NCBI RefSeq assembly: GCF_019649055.1 | Contig: NW_026570238.1 | Coordinates: 806,001-870,000 of the forward strand | DNA length: 64,000 bases | Source of the DNA: Paramacrobiotus metropolitanus | Lineage: Eukaryota > Tardigrada > Eutardigrada > Parachela > Macrobiotidae | Direction of reading: 5' to 3' | Part shown: positions 11,459 to 27,100 of the stretch, one piece after another | Layout of the letters: every line of letters starts with the position of its first letter | How positions within the stretch are numbered: position 1 is the first letter of the stretch | Notes under the pieces: generated by a model | The model's database searches: none | The model's input: only the letters and a program-made list of their open reading frames with translations | Told to the model about the DNA's origin: nothing | Translations under genes and position numbers: made by a program

Positions 11459-14400
11459 TTACTTCCCGACTTCCAGATCTCGTAAACTTTAGTTACTGTT
11501 TCTCGGACAATTAAGTGCGGCCTGCAACGTATTACTTATTAGCTTTTCGTAGAAGAACAATTTGATATTTCGTCACTTACCGAATGACGGTTGCGGCTCA
11601 GCAGCAACTTGAACAGTGATAACAGCCGGTGCCGGTCGAACTTTACGAACGTTGCTAAAAAAGCGCGAACACGCTGAGTTGAATATAAATTTGCACTTTA
11701 CGCAAAATATGTGCAGTTTACCTGAACGGATTATGCAAGACAGGCCGGTTGTTCCTTTTTGAGAGCAAAAAGAGCCAAATTAAAACGGATTTTATGCTTT
11801 TAGTACTGCAACGCAAATAAAACATTTATCGTATACTTACTCAATCTGGTTTTTGATATCGACGTCGGAGTTTGTATTTTGAGCGCGAGAATAGTACTTT
11901 GCCAGGTGACAGTTGCAAAACATTATTGGGACACAGATGAATAGTCCCAGTCCCAATGCCAGCCATAATCCGTTCTGTACAAATGTCCCACAATATCACA
12001 TACGGCGAAAATGAAAGTGCATAAGTTAACGAAGCCATTATGTAACTTAAAAGCTATGTTTTTCACGCTGAAACCTGAGCTGGAATCCAACAGATTAATT
12101 AAGCAAGTAATATGGGATTTCCGAATACCACAAGGGTTTTGGGTTACTGTACAACTGGGTCAAAATAAAGCTGCTTACCAACGATTTTATCAAATTACTG
12201 CACAACAAGTTGGCTACGGCCGTCACTGCATCGTATAAGGGCCGGCACGGACCGATCTTGTCCACTACCTTTCAGTTATCAACAACAAATGGTTTTCGTT
12301 ATAATTATGTAAGCAGATTGGAGCACTTTAAAGCACGATTACCGTAACAACGACATACGCCACAAATTCTTTTGCAATTTCATAAATCTCATCCCCAAAT
12401 TCCTGAGCGATCTGAATTCGAAGAGGTTAACAAGTACGACGACATACATTTACGGCAGGGTAAACCACGGTCGTTTTAATTATAACCGCAACATTCGTCG
12501 TACCTCGAAAACAAAGTTTGTTGCATCGTTTTCCATAAAACGCTGAGCTATCCTTGATTTTTCCAAAATATGTCTTGTTTCCTCTTGAAAATACTGAGCA
12601 GTGCTTTGAAATAAAATTATCTCGGTAGCTAAAGATGCCTACAGTAAAACAATTATTTCGAAATGATCACGCGATGGTGAACGGTGATTTTAAATTTCAC
12701 GTACGCGCAACACATCCATAGCATGCACATGAGTGTCGATTCTGTCAATCAGTATAATATTTCGGCTTATATAGTCGTTTGTTCCGGTACTTTCGCTTAA
12801 CGCTTTGCGAACAGCAGTGAGATTCCCGGCGACAAGCGATTTGTTGGTCTGTGCAAAGGTTACGCTTGACCTTGATATTGCTTTTTCATAATGAATAAGT
12901 TCTTAACTTCTTACGTTGAGTTCTTGAAGATATGAGGAAAAGTTCGCAGACAGGGCCGTCAAAAAATCATTAGCAAGCGAATCCGATTGCGGGCTGAATA
13001 TAATCACATCATGGATGGTCACTTTGAGTCCTTCCAAAACGCCGCTAATGTTGAATTTCTCCAAACGGCGCTCAACATCGTATACGTCGAACACCAGGCC
13101 CAGATTTAACAAGCCATATAGAGGCGAATTCTTCATGCATCGCATTAGCAGATTTCCTGGTCGAAGGGTTTCATTAGCAATAATTGTGATCGGTTTTCCA
13201 TCCCTGGTCGTATTTTCGATAATTTCTACAACCTAAAATTGATGCGTTCTTAATTAAACTAAATAAAGTTAAACCTAAGAAAACTAAACGTAGCGTCTAC
13301 TAAAACTGGCATATTTAGATGACATATTATATGTATTTGCATAACTGACGTAATCGTTAGTCACTGCATTTTATGAAATAAGCTAGTCTTCTTACTTGAT
13401 CAAGAAAAGTGAAATTATTACTGGTCCCTTGAAGAAGCGGGCACAGAAATGCATCCATTTGTGTCCCAATGACAAACATTATCGTGGTGATAATCATCAA
13501 AATCCATGCGATTATCAATATCGTATATACGGCGCTGCAAATACATACAATGATGCTAGATCTAAAATTCCTGTGCGAACCTGCACCGTAACGAGAGTAA
13601 CCGAAAATTTTGTTGTTTCAGTTAATTGCATATATTGTAGCTTACCACATCAGGGAACACCCTCCATAAGTGACCTTTCCCGATCTCCGTGTTGGCAAGA
13701 TTACGGGATCGAAAAAGATGCCTCCCCACAGACAACCGGCTAGAGTCACGGAAGAGATCACCAATAAGAGTATCCCGACAACAATGACTGCGGTATGCGC
13801 GGAGGATCCATAACTGTGGACAATGGTTGCGTAGCCATCTATATTGTCCGATTGATTATCGATGACTGTCAATAACGGATTCGTAAAGTTATCGACTGCA
13901 GCGAGGTAATGGTCCAGATCTTGCCCAAAATGATGCACCTTTTCCAAAGTCTCTAAAAATTAAGGAAATCCGTTTATTCAGTTTATTATTGTTATAAAAA
14001 AAATAAAATCAAGAACCTTGCGGGTTATACGAGTATTTTTTAAACACAGCACGAGGGCTGAATGGGAATGTGTAATATTTGGATGCAGCATCCAATAACA
14101 CTAGAACAATTTTTTTACTGATAATCATTCTTATGAGGTAAAAACCTGTTCGCGTCGGAGAACTTTTGTTTTGGATTATGGATGGCAAATCGAGAAGTTC
14201 AGCGTAACCTTCCTCCGTTGAGTTCTGAAATCCACCAGAAAGCATGGAGTTCAGTCTACTCATTTGGACGTCCATGTTGAACTATCGTTTAACAAGCAAG
14301 AGAAATTGGATTAGTATTAGCGCAGCGATTCAGTAAAATAAGATAAGTATGTGTTTGTCGGGCCACATTGTGCAGTGATGCTTGAACTTACAGTGGTCAA

Positions 14401-17024
14401 ATCCACATTGATCTTCAACTGACGTGCCAACGGCCCAATCTGCGAAACAATTCGGCGGGGTACAGTAATTTGTCTTAAAATCAGCATAATATGTTACGTT
14501 TTTAAAAACTCTTATTTCGTTTTATAAAGTTATTACTGACTATGGCGCAGGTATCTGGACAGTCGCTTTCCGTCAACGACTCAGTTAAATCTTCCAGTTG
14601 ACCTTCTAATTTCACCGCCTCTGAACTGAGATTCTGAATTTTGGTATTGATGTCCAAAATTAACGGCGAAACTACCACTGTGGCATCTAAAGATTTGCAG
14701 CTGTATACAGAAAGGAACAAAACTTTGAACCAGGCTAAGAATCATACTTTGAGAAAGGAGCACCATAGAGTAGATGTCATCAACAATGCCTAATTCGCGC
14801 AGTCTTGCTAGAACGAGATCTCCTATGACCGCTCCAGATTCTGTTAAAAAAGTATTCGTTACTAATATAATCAATCTGTTTTTACGTTCTTTGACAGGCT
14901 AATTGTATTTACGATTTAAATTTGTCTCTACCGCGTATTGCATTGCTGTAAATCCTTGGCGCGTGGCAAAAACAATGTGTAGCTCGGTGTCGTTGACTAA
15001 GGTTGCCAAATCGGAAAATGCGTCTTCCACCACCGGCAGCAGCTGTTCCGAAGAATTCACAAAACTGGATCCATTGATAAAAACCAGCGCCGATGCTGCC
15101 CTTTAATAGGTTAACAGAACAGAAAGTTGTGAGACACGTGTTTGAGTTATTTGCAGATATTCAACAAAAGTCTGCTATTTACTTAACAGCACATGTTGGC
15201 GCAAACGATAATATACGCTGGTTTAAGCCCTCACAAATTTTTTTAATTAAACGACTTCTTCAGGATGATTTATTTAACGTTATTTTTATTTAATGCCGGT
15301 ACTTACAGTAAAGTCGTCACCGCGAACATTAAAAGTATGCTCGTCCAGAGTCGCCCCGTAGTATGACCTTTTGGGCCGATTGGTTGAATCTCTAATGCAC
15401 CATGTATTGTCTAATTTGTGTCTTGATTTGGTTGAACCAAAGGTGAGACTTACTTTTATAGCAGAGACATCGGTAACAGCACCAAAGTAATCCTAAAACA
15501 TTTATCGTTTCTTTGTCAAAAAGTTGTATTCTTGGAAAGACATTCAGAAATCGGAATATTAATTAGTGAACTGCGTATTTCCGAGCATTTACCACGTCCG
15601 TTTTGTACTGATAATATTGCAAAGCATTTAACATAATATTACTAAACTAAATTACAGTATTTATTTATTTTATTATTACAGTATTTAGTAATATTATGCA
15701 TTTAACTAATCAATACAGTAAAGAAAAACAATTTACTTTACAGCAGAATGTGACAAAGGGCGAATATTTATATGGTGTATTAATACTTAATTACTGCGAA
15801 GAAGATTAATGATGAATCTACGAGTCCTTGTACAAACTAAGAAAACGTACTATACTTTGTACTATAAATTTGTACATCTGACCATACCCAGCAGTAGCAT
15901 TGCAACGGTGTACGCAAGTCCGACAACAGTTAATGCCAGAATTCCACCAAGTTCCTACAAGGAAATACGTATGTAATTAACGCTGCATACAAACAGCTGT
16001 AAAACTTACAGTTTAACATCATTCTAAATAAAAAATAAAACAATTTTGCAATGTACTTACGTTAAATTGTATTATTTACTTATTTACTTCTGGATGGCTC
16101 GAAATTTATTGTGCCAAAAGCGAACAGGAAGATACGGAAAACCGAATACTCACCGGACTTTTTAGCAGATCCAAAATAGAATGTGGCAAATTATCGATGA
16201 TTTCAGCACTTGTATTCTGCAGAGATGCTATGAATCCTATAATTATGAGTGTGTATTACAAATTTGCAATTATGACAGTTTTTTAAGGCGATCATAATGT
16301 AAGCACTAAATTAGTTACATTCAAACGTAAGAACACCTAAAGTATGGTGATTCCTGGAAAGCAGTAGATACATAACGGTAAGTTTGTAAGTCTCTTGACT
16401 TACAAGAATTGCGTGTTTGGATCCTTTTGAAATTAAACAACAAAGTGATCGCCTGTCATGAGAATTTAGAAAACATACAACTAAACATTTAAAAATTTTT
16501 TATGAGATATGCACAGTTTAAAACTAATAAATCAGAACACGATTTTCAACAATTACGAAAGCGGAGAATCAGTCCGTAAAAGGTGCCTTTGAGGGCTTAC
16601 TTGGATCAGGCTTTTGTGGTTGCACTGTAGCCATGAAATCAATTTCCAGAGCAATCCAAGGATCTGGCTCATAAACGGTGGAGTGATTCGGGTTCTCAAC
16701 AGGAACAGAGCAACGATAGACAGCATCAGAATGGTAAGATGGATAGGTCACGTTGGAATATGGCAACAACACCGTTTGCATCGTGCGTACACACTTGCTC
16801 TAAATACGCTCGTATAATTCAGTGATGCGACTGCCAACAGTTGCCCAAAAACCAAAACTGTCGATTGCACAAAAATCGATTAAACTGATGAAATATAAGC
16901 ATAAAAAGATTATATTAGTTCATTCTCTCTAGCCATCCAAAGAAGATCAAAATCAAGAATTTTTTCACGAAGCATTGCGCTGAGGCCGACAGTAATTAAG
17001 TAAGCTAAGGACACCGTCAGGTGC
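11459..17024 (-). CDS. Prominin (CD133-like) pentaspan membrane glycoprotein
   Basis: Many short exons. The start exon at 17024 encodes a signal peptide (MHLTVSLAYLITVGLSA). Five membrane spans can be read: TM1 ILALTVVGLAYTVAMLLL (about 15890-15955); a Cys-rich loop LLWCCYRCLCYK (about 15440-15490); TM2 WTSILLMFAVTTLL (about 15310-15340); TM3 AVIVVGILLLVISSVTLAG (about 13750-13800); TM4 TILIIAWILMIITTIMFVIG (about 13480-13560); TM5 LWLALGLGLFICVPIMF (about 11900-11965), then LAKYYSRAQ. Two large extracellular loops with cysteines and N-glycosylation sites lie between. This order is the prominin topology of plasma-membrane protrusions and photoreceptors. The joins between the start exon and about 16781 and at the last exon (DLEVGK, stop 11461-11459) are the least certain. 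Confidence 0.85.
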
Positions 17025-18740
17025 ATAGTTAGATTTAGAGGTCATGCAATTTTCTAATCCCAGTTAATATGCATACCAGTGCTGAAGTGCTGATGGATAA
17101 CGCCCGTGAGATTTGTACATTTCCAAGAATTTAATAATTATTATAAGTGCAAAAATTTCAATTTGTACGCGCATATAATTAATCCCTTTATCCAAGAATA
17201 ACAGGAAAATGGATAACGGTAATTAAATAGAGTACTCAGCTGAGTCAGCTTCGACGTTTCAAAATATTTGTAGAGCCGATATGCCGAAAACGTTGACGAA
17301 TGTGCGCGTTTATAAATTGACCAATTGTTGCACAGGCAGCTTTCCGCAAATGTTTTACATTGATGTTGACAAAAACATTGTTTATTTCAAGCTTTAGATT
17401 TTTACCTAGGGTAACTTTTCATTTTAGACGGTGATATTGTTGCTTTCCCTTTAGCATAAGATATCTTTATACACTCAAGTCAACACTTACGGTATGTAAA
17501 CAGAAGTACTGTAACCTATGCCAAACCACCGCGCGCATTGAAATCAATATAAACAGTTTACCAGATTGCAATCACCCCATGGTAACAGTAATGGTAATTA
17601 CTGCATAGACTAAAATGCTCATAACCAAATAATTATCGTAACCACCTTATTTAACTATACATAACCATACATACGCACTTAAGTATATATAAGTACAGTA
17701 AAAAATTCAGCTTGTAAAAAACTAATGTATATAGTTAGCCAGAGCCAAGGTGGAGCCAAGATGGATCCCAAGAGCCTTTTAAAGCTTGAATACTACACTT
17801 TATTTAATTTTGAAGCAAAAGAGGGAATGTACCAGCACTGGTTTCTGAAAGAGAGCTCAAAATATATTCTTTTAAATTTTGTGCTGGCATTACGTATTGA
17901 CAATTAGTGACGCATTAACTGACCGGCGCGCTTACTAGTTACTATACAGTGGATCAGTACTTCTACTGCAAGTCTATGGAAAATAAGACGATGGAAAGGA
18001 ACCAAAATGTCACGGGAATTGTGAGTATCAAAGTAAAAACTCGATACGCAATCCTGTGTGCAGTGTACATTTTACTGCTATTACACGAGTAATAAATGTG
18101 TAGCTTCTGCGAATTCTTACTCTGTCTTTGCGCGGATTCTGGCACTGTCAAATTAAAGTCTAAACACCCATCTTCACTATACCGGTATAAATAAAATTAT
18201 TTCTATTCTGAAGCATCCCCATGGTTAATGTTATTACAATACGGTATTAACTTCAGTCTGCAATTTTGTAGGGAAATTAGTCAGTTCTTTCCAAATCTGA
18301 AATGGATACAAAAGTCGCGCCAGATTGCGATGTGTTGATTCATCGTCTTAGCTTTTAATGTAAGACTGACCGATGAAATGCGTGGCAGTCATCCTATTGG
18401 AGCGGAACTGACGATAACGCAGATAAAGTGAACTTTGCATGGATTCCTGAATTCATACAGCCAGCTGACAATCGAAGAGTCATAGCTTAAGTGTTTGAAG
18501 TCTTTTATATATTTGGGACTTGATAAGATTTCCCTCAGGCACGGAACCCGCAGCCGATATGACGGAGAGATAATCAGCGTAATGTGGTTTGAGGCGTCAA
18601 ATATAAACCGCCGGCCGTCTACGAGTAGTACGAATTTTCAGCGAAGTTGTTCGTCTTTTGCTGTCGGTTCTCGCACCACCACAGTCCAGTTTTCTTTCTA
18701 GTCTATCTTGCAAGTTTCTTAACCAAAGACCAAGACCGAA
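17025..18740. other. 1.7 kb divergent intergenic region (prominin / bulb lectin)
   Basis: Separates the minus-strand prominin start from the plus-strand lectin start, so it should hold both promoters. Short frames at 17725-17907 and 17963-18151 lack homology and splice context. Nothing further recognised. Confidence 0.45.
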
Positions 18741-20426
18741 ATGGCGTACGCTGGCGGTAAGTGTTATAAAAAAATTATGCAGGTGCACAAATCTGAGTCG
18801 GATAGATCTGAAAAGTCGCGGTGCGTAGTGGGAAACAATACTTAACTAATTCAGTTTCACTGTATTCCACTTATGTTGTTATTGTTATGCCTCTTAAATT
18901 TTTTCTTGGATACCGGCATTAATATTACGCTTGCAACCTAACTCCTGTTTACCAACAAACCTTATTGTTAATGCTTTACTGATTAAACAGTCCGTGTAAG
19001 TTGTTTTGTTGTAAAGACGTGTGGCACATATTGTTTTTGAAGTGTTCATGTATGGCATGCGTAACGCAGCCAGGTTCCGAGTGTAAAGCACTAAAGCCGG
19101 TGGTTCTTTGGTTGTCAGATTGCTTACATGGGAAACACAGCCAGAAGATCCATCGCGGACAGCGGATCTATTCGCAGAATAAGGCCTTGGAATTGGTTAT
19201 GCAGGATGACGGAAATCTGGTGCTGTATAGTCGGAAAGACCTGAGACCACTCTGGGCTTCCAACACGCACGGTAAGAAATAAACACATGTGCGTCGCATC
19301 CCGCAACAGTAACAACCAGGCCGCTTAGAGTTTGTATAGAAGGATGGAAATTGTATTGGTGCTCATTAATTTATTGTTAATTATACCGAGGTTTTATTTG
19401 TACGAGTAGTTTATATTGGTTGCTGAAAAATAATAACAGTACGTTGAACGGCTCGTAGTAAAATATGGTCATGGATTTGCGTTAACGTTGCGGCTTTTTA
19501 ATTTGGACAGTGCAGTGTCCAAAGTAGAACTGTGCCTTACTTTTAGGCCGAAACGGTGTGGAAGCCGTTATGCAAAGTGATGGCAACTTTGTTGTCTACG
19601 CTCCGGGCGGACATCCGATCTGGGCTTCCAACACCCACGGAAAGCATGACTGCAAACTGGTCTTGCAGAATGACGCCAACTTGGTACGTCACGATCTGTC
19701 ATGCTGATTTGGCCCGTTTCCGGTTGGTTGACGTGTAGCGTCATTTTTAAATAGGTAATCTATGACTGCCACAACCACCCAGTCTGGGCATCGAACACCC
19801 ATGGACAGTGTCCGGAACACGAGCAAGGTCAGTGATTAGAAAGTTCAACGGTGTTACGTGAATGCCGATTTGAAGCTTTTGAAATCTACTGCTCTTCCCA
19901 GTAAACTGGTCAAGTTTACCCTTTCGTCACTTCTTTTACACACGATTTGGAAATTAATTTATTTCGTTAACAGACATTTTGCACCCGGGCGAAGAGCTTC
20001 TTCCTGGCCGTTCTATCCACTCCAAGAACGGTAAACTGGATTTGATTATGCAGACCGATGGCAACTTAGTGCTGTATCGCACTAGCGACGGCTCACCAAT
20101 TTGGGCCAGCAACACTTGCCATAAGCCTGTCCAGAAGTGCGTCATGCAGCACGACGGCAATCTGGTACTGTACGAGCACAACGGAACTCCCATTTGGGCC
20201 AGCAACACTTACGGACAAAACGGTAAGAAAACGGTTGTTGACAATTAAAAACAGAAGTAAATTCTCTCGATGTTCACAATTGTGTTTAACTATCAAAAGC
20301 AACATTCGACCAAAGTCCAACTTTTTTCCTTCAGGTGCTGAACTGAAAGTCCAGGATGATGGCAACCTGTGCATGTACAAAGGTCATCACTGTTGTTGGG
20401 CCTCCGGAACCCATGGAAGATGTTGA
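18741..20426 (+). CDS. Bulb-type (B_lectin, mannose-binding) lectin with two tandem domains
   Basis: Six exons: 18741-18756, 19119-19271, 19547-19683, 19755-19827, 19974-20222, 20335-20426. They sum to 720 nt, in phase, 239 residues. The protein is nearly all B_lectin. Six copies of the mannose-site motif QxDxNxVxY occur: QDDGNLVLY (from residue 34), QSDGNFVVY, QNDANLVIY (split by intron 3), QTDGNLVLY, QHDGNLVLY and the variant QDDGNLCMY. Each copy is followed by a WASNTHG-like turn. That makes two three-fold beta-prism domains. There is no signal peptide (MAYAGDCLHGK), so it is cytosolic or exported unconventionally. Mannose binding is known for the family; the biological target here is unknown. 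A polyadenylation signal lies at 20592. Confidence 0.9.
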
Positions 20427-20591
20427 ACTTAAAGTTGCCGTTTTTAGGGGTAGTCTTGGTGATAGTTATTCAGCTTCGTATGATTTACATATTTGATTTG
20501 GAATTCGGCCAGCATTACAACACTTGTCTTGCTTAATGGAATAAGGCTTTATTATGGTAATTTCACATCTGAGATTTCCGGCACACAATTG

Positions 20592-20597
20592 AATAAA
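20592..20597 (+). promoter_or_regulatory. Putative polyadenylation signal of the bulb lectin gene
   Basis: AATAAA about 165 nt after the lectin stop codon, before the convergent thiolase gene. Confidence 0.5.
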
Positions 20598-20890
20598 GCA
20601 TCTTATGAACAGTTCACTATATTCAGATACTAAAACAATCAAAACCAATCGTTACCGTTCTGGAGTTGATAATGCGACAAACATTGTCTGGCTGCCAAAA
20701 TTGATAAAGACAGAAGCAATCGGTTTACCAGACGACAAGCTGTCCATATTAATCGGCAACTTCGTCCAATACAACTTCGTGATACGGCAAATATGCAAAG
20801 TCCACATCCGATTACACTGCAATCCAGGTACCAGATGCAGCAAATTCAATCACGCCATTTTTCTCCACAAACTGCACTTACTTTTCAAAA

Positions 20891-23385
<2,495 letters not shown>

Positions 23386-24514
23386 TATTCGAAAACCTGT
23401 ATAGTGTCGCGGGTTACTTGCACAATAAATCAGTGGCGAATTCGGCTGGCAGAGGATGGGGTTGCAAGACGGCGGAGTACGCGTAATGCGGCACACGACT
23501 CCAAACACCCAATACAGGACCAGGCGTCCTGCTGTCCGTGTGCCTAAATTCGCCACTGACGATTCCTTGTACCTACATTTTTTTCCGTTCGCACCGAAAA
23601 GGCTCTTGCACACATTGGCGACAACTGTAAAAAGGTAACAGCATTCAATGCACGGACCCGTACGGCTAAAAATGCGTAAGGCTCGACGGTTTGCTCTCCT
23701 TAGTAAATGCAGACACGGTGCAATTTCTGTAAGTATTACACTGTCTGTACAGCGTCGACCTACCTTCACAGCTTGCGAAGAGGACCTGATTAGGAACATT
23801 TTCAACAGGCGATAGCGGATAGTGGAATTAATGTAAGGGAAGAGGCTATCTAAAGTTCTACTAGACAAATCACGACTCCGAAGGCCAGGCGAGTCAAGTT
23901 CTTTAATTTTTAGATAAGTAATTACTTTGCCACAAGAAGCAGCAAAATTCTGTAAGTGTCGAAACGCGCGATGACGTCAAGATCAGCTGTCTTACGCGAG
24001 TTTCCGGTTATGTGTGCGTAGCGAGTGTAGGCATCCAAAAACCACAGGCTGCCGCCATGTCGGTAGGGGCGTCAGCCGTCAGGGGTGGGTTATTTTTCGA
24101 CTAAATTTAGAAGATTAATAGAAATTCTTGCGAACCCAATAAAAACAACAGAAATTTCAGAACTTGGTAGTTGACCATAATTTCGTTGTTAACATATCAT
24201 ATTACCGTTACACGTGTAAATCTCGGTCTTTCTTCTGCCAGACGTACAAATTTGTAACAGACATTGGACCCTCCTCATTCTCCACAAGTTTCTGTGCAAA
24301 CCCGCACAGGAACCTATCGTGATCATTCCAGTCCATCGGTTTCCACTGCTAAATAGTGTTGTTTTGTAGTGGGTTTTACGATATCTAGATTTGCTCTCCT
24401 AATCGATCTGCGTTTTCTTTCAACACTCCATTGGAATTTTTGCTGCGGAACCAACCGGATTTGAACTATCGTGTTTTTTATTACTGTCGCTTCGCGGACC
24501 CGCAGTCAATAACC
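23386..24514. other. Divergent intergenic region, thiolase / ING3-like gene
   Basis: About 1.1 kb holding both 5' flanks and the small inverted-repeat element at 23431-23558. The long minus-strand frame 23296-23868 beyond the thiolase start reads through that element and is not supported as protein. Confidence 0.5.
23431..23558. mobile_element. Small 128 bp inverted-repeat element (MITE-like)
   Basis: Termini cagtggcgaatt (23431-23442) and aattcgccactg (23547-23558) are exact reverse complements. The CAGTGGCG end resembles hAT-type termini. I see no matching 8 bp target duplication (caataaat on the left, acgattcc on the right), so it may be old or the boundaries uncertain. It sits about 45 bp upstream of the thiolase ATG. 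Confidence 0.55.
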
Positions 24515-26290
24515 ATGTCGCTAATGTATTTGGAAGATTATCTTGAATTGGTATCCTTCCTTCCTCAGGAATTTCGTGAACGTTTGACAAAAGTTCGGGA
24601 ACTTGATCTGGAATCCAGTAATCGGCGTGACAATATCGAGAAACTTAAGAAGCAGCTGCAGAAAGCAGGACGAACTTCCAAGGCTGATCAGAACGTTCCG
24701 GAACATTCTTCGGACTCTTTGACGCCTAATGACAGAGCTAACATTGTAGCTGAAATTGAGATGGAGTATGACAAAATTGTTCAGCTTGGAGTGGAGAAAG
24801 CTAAGCTGGTGGCAGGTTTGGAGGAAATGATGATCAGGTTCGTAAGCAAAGGCTTTTTAAAAATGGATTGAACGGTGGTGAACGGAAACTCCAGTTTGGT
24901 TTAACGTTTTCTTCTACAGTATCACATTTGTTGACATGTAACCATCAGAATTTAGAATTGGATAACGGATAACCATCGCGGTTCTGATGAACAGGTACAA
25001 TAAGAGGTTGACGACCGACACGGAAAAGTTCAAATTGGAACTCGAAGCTGACAATCCTGGGATTACGGAAAGTTTAGAGGCCAAAGCTGAAGCTGAAATG
25101 AAGAATTTATACGAAGGCGGATCGAAGGTTCTCTCCACTGAAGTTCCACGCAACTTAAGCTCTCGCCGTATTGCAGGTGGGTCTTGCCATGCGAAAACCA
25201 GAATACTGCATAACATAAACATAGGGTTAGGGATGGCTAAGTGATTCCAGCTTGTGAGTTCTCGAGTTTAAAGGTAGCTTTGTGATGTTTCAAAGTTGTG
25301 GAAAAATAAGATGAAATGGCTAAGCGAAAAACGAAATGTCAGCTTGATATGGTGGAATTACGTGGAGTGTGCTCAATCTGTATCGAATTTTTAGATATGG
25401 GAACAATAGCTGCAATGCGGAAACAGGGACTGCTTCAAGGACAAGGAGGTACGTATTCACTAGTAATGTATATTAATTGCGTCCCAGTTGCCGCTTTTTT
25501 ATAGTTTAGCTTGTGTAACATAAACTACTCTAGGGATGTGGATGTTATCATATCCAGCACTAAGTCCTTAGATGTGATTTATATATCGTATGCCCGCATG
25601 TACAGATATGTATCCAGTACCCATATTTAAAATATCGACAAAATATGAGTGCAACGGGCTTGGATATTGATGTATACGTCTTGAATGGTACATTTTGGTG
25701 TTACAGTACTCGTATACTCATTTTTATATCCAGCGAATTTATTTGCATTGCACACAGGAGGAGCGGGAGTTTTGGCTCGCGCTGCTACTCAGGCTATAGC
25801 CGCCACCCAGCAGATGTCTCATGGCCGCCGAACGGCCTCTCTAAAAGCTAGCTACGAAGCTGCTGTCAGAAGTACACCAACAGGAACCAGTCGAGCGGTG
25901 TCCACGGAAGGCGAAGAAAATCCAGCCAGAGGTGGGCGAAAACGAGGGAGTCGTGCATCGCGGAAAGCCGAGGTGGACACCGAAACCGAAGATACCGGCA
26001 CAGACACCCAAGACGACGACAAGCTGACGTACTGTTTCTGCAAAAATCCCAGTTTTGGTTTTATGGTCGCCTGCGATAACCCCTCGTGTCCAATTGAATG
26101 GTTTCATGGGAGCTGCGTCAATGTTACGGCAGAGGAGGTAGAAGGCAAAAATTGGTATTGCCCAGACTGTGTGGAAGCGATGAAAAGGGAAAAGAAATAT
26201 AAGGCCGTTAGACACGAGTTATCCAAGATGGACCTGCATTCGAAGCAAGATGCATCTCACAAATCCAAAAAGAATCGGAAGCCGCAGTGA
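24515..26290 (+). CDS. ING3: ING3-like chromatin protein with PHD finger
   Basis: Exons 24515-24837, 24995-25176, 25395-25448 and 25758-26290 give 363 residues, in phase. The N-terminal ING helical domain reads LMYLEDYLELVSFLPQEFRE and later FKLELEADNPGITE, which match the ING3 branch. The middle is a basic, acidic-patched linker. The C-terminal PHD finger (about residues 277-325) reads YCFCKNPSFGFMVACDN, then CPIEWFHGSC and WYCPDC, with all zinc ligands in C4HC3 order. ING3 reads H3K4me3 within NuA4/TIP60 acetyltransferase complexes (family knowledge). The third exon is only 54 nt but preserves phase. Confidence 0.92.
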
Positions 26291-26764
26291 AACGGATGAA
26301 ATAGCACTGTTAAGTGCAAACTTAGCCGAATATATACGATGGATCTAGAAATTTTGTACTTACATTTATTTATGTTGCATGTGTGTAACTTTAATGGCGA
26401 TTTGGCGTTTAATACAGTGTGCATTACCGTGGAGCATGTGCTTTTCGGAACTGCATCTTCGCATGCTTTCTAACTTTGGAGATATTAAACTTGCTTACGT
26501 CTCTTTTTTTCCATAATCTGACTGCTGTTTAGCTTGGTGGAATTTGTAAACCATACCAAGTCGAGTGAAAGTAGTAATTAAGTGCTGATGGTGAATTTGC
26601 ACCATTTTAGTTCGTTTGATATCATCAAGTATCTGCCAAACAACAAACGTTTTCGCGTACTGCAATGGCGACCACCCATTAGGGTAGGATACTACCGCTG
26701 CACTGCAGTTCCCACTTCCCACTTGATACATGATTTTGCGAAGAAAATAGCGCTGCTTATTTTC

Positions 26765-26802
26765 TAAAGCAATATTACATAATTATATGTAATATTGCTT
26801 TA
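26765..26802. repeat. Perfect 16 bp-arm palindrome
   Basis: taaagcaatattacat (26765-26780), loop aattat, exact reverse complement (26787-26802). AT-rich; could extrude as a cruciform, or be a footprint of a small element. Confidence 0.85.
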
Positions 26803-26839
26803 AGCTATGGATCCACCTCGCGTGATATTGTAACTTGTA

Positions 26840-26970
26840 ATTTTGTAACTTAAGAAAGACAGAAATTAACTGAGAGTAGAGAGAAACTAACTTTTGTAAA
26901 CTCAGGAGAGACAGAAATGTTAACTTTTGTAACTTAGGAGAGATAGAATTGCTGTAACTGAGGACAGACA
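26840..26970. repeat. Degenerate tandem repeat, purine-rich
   Basis: Roughly 40-45 bp units built on aacttttgtaact-like and aggagagacagaaatg-like segments occur about three times with divergence. Confidence 0.5.
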
Positions 26971-27100
26971 GGGTGCAGATGCATGGGAGGAGCAGGTTAT
27001 GTGAACGGTGAAAGAATGCACTGAATTCCATGGCCAGTTGATCCAGAGTTTCAAGCGCTATTTTTGCGTTTACCCTTCCATAAAACTTGTTAACCTACAT

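Noticed and set aside
26783-27031. Minus-strand Leu/Ser-rich frame
   Set aside because: Arises from the degenerate purine-rich tandem repeat at 26840-26970.
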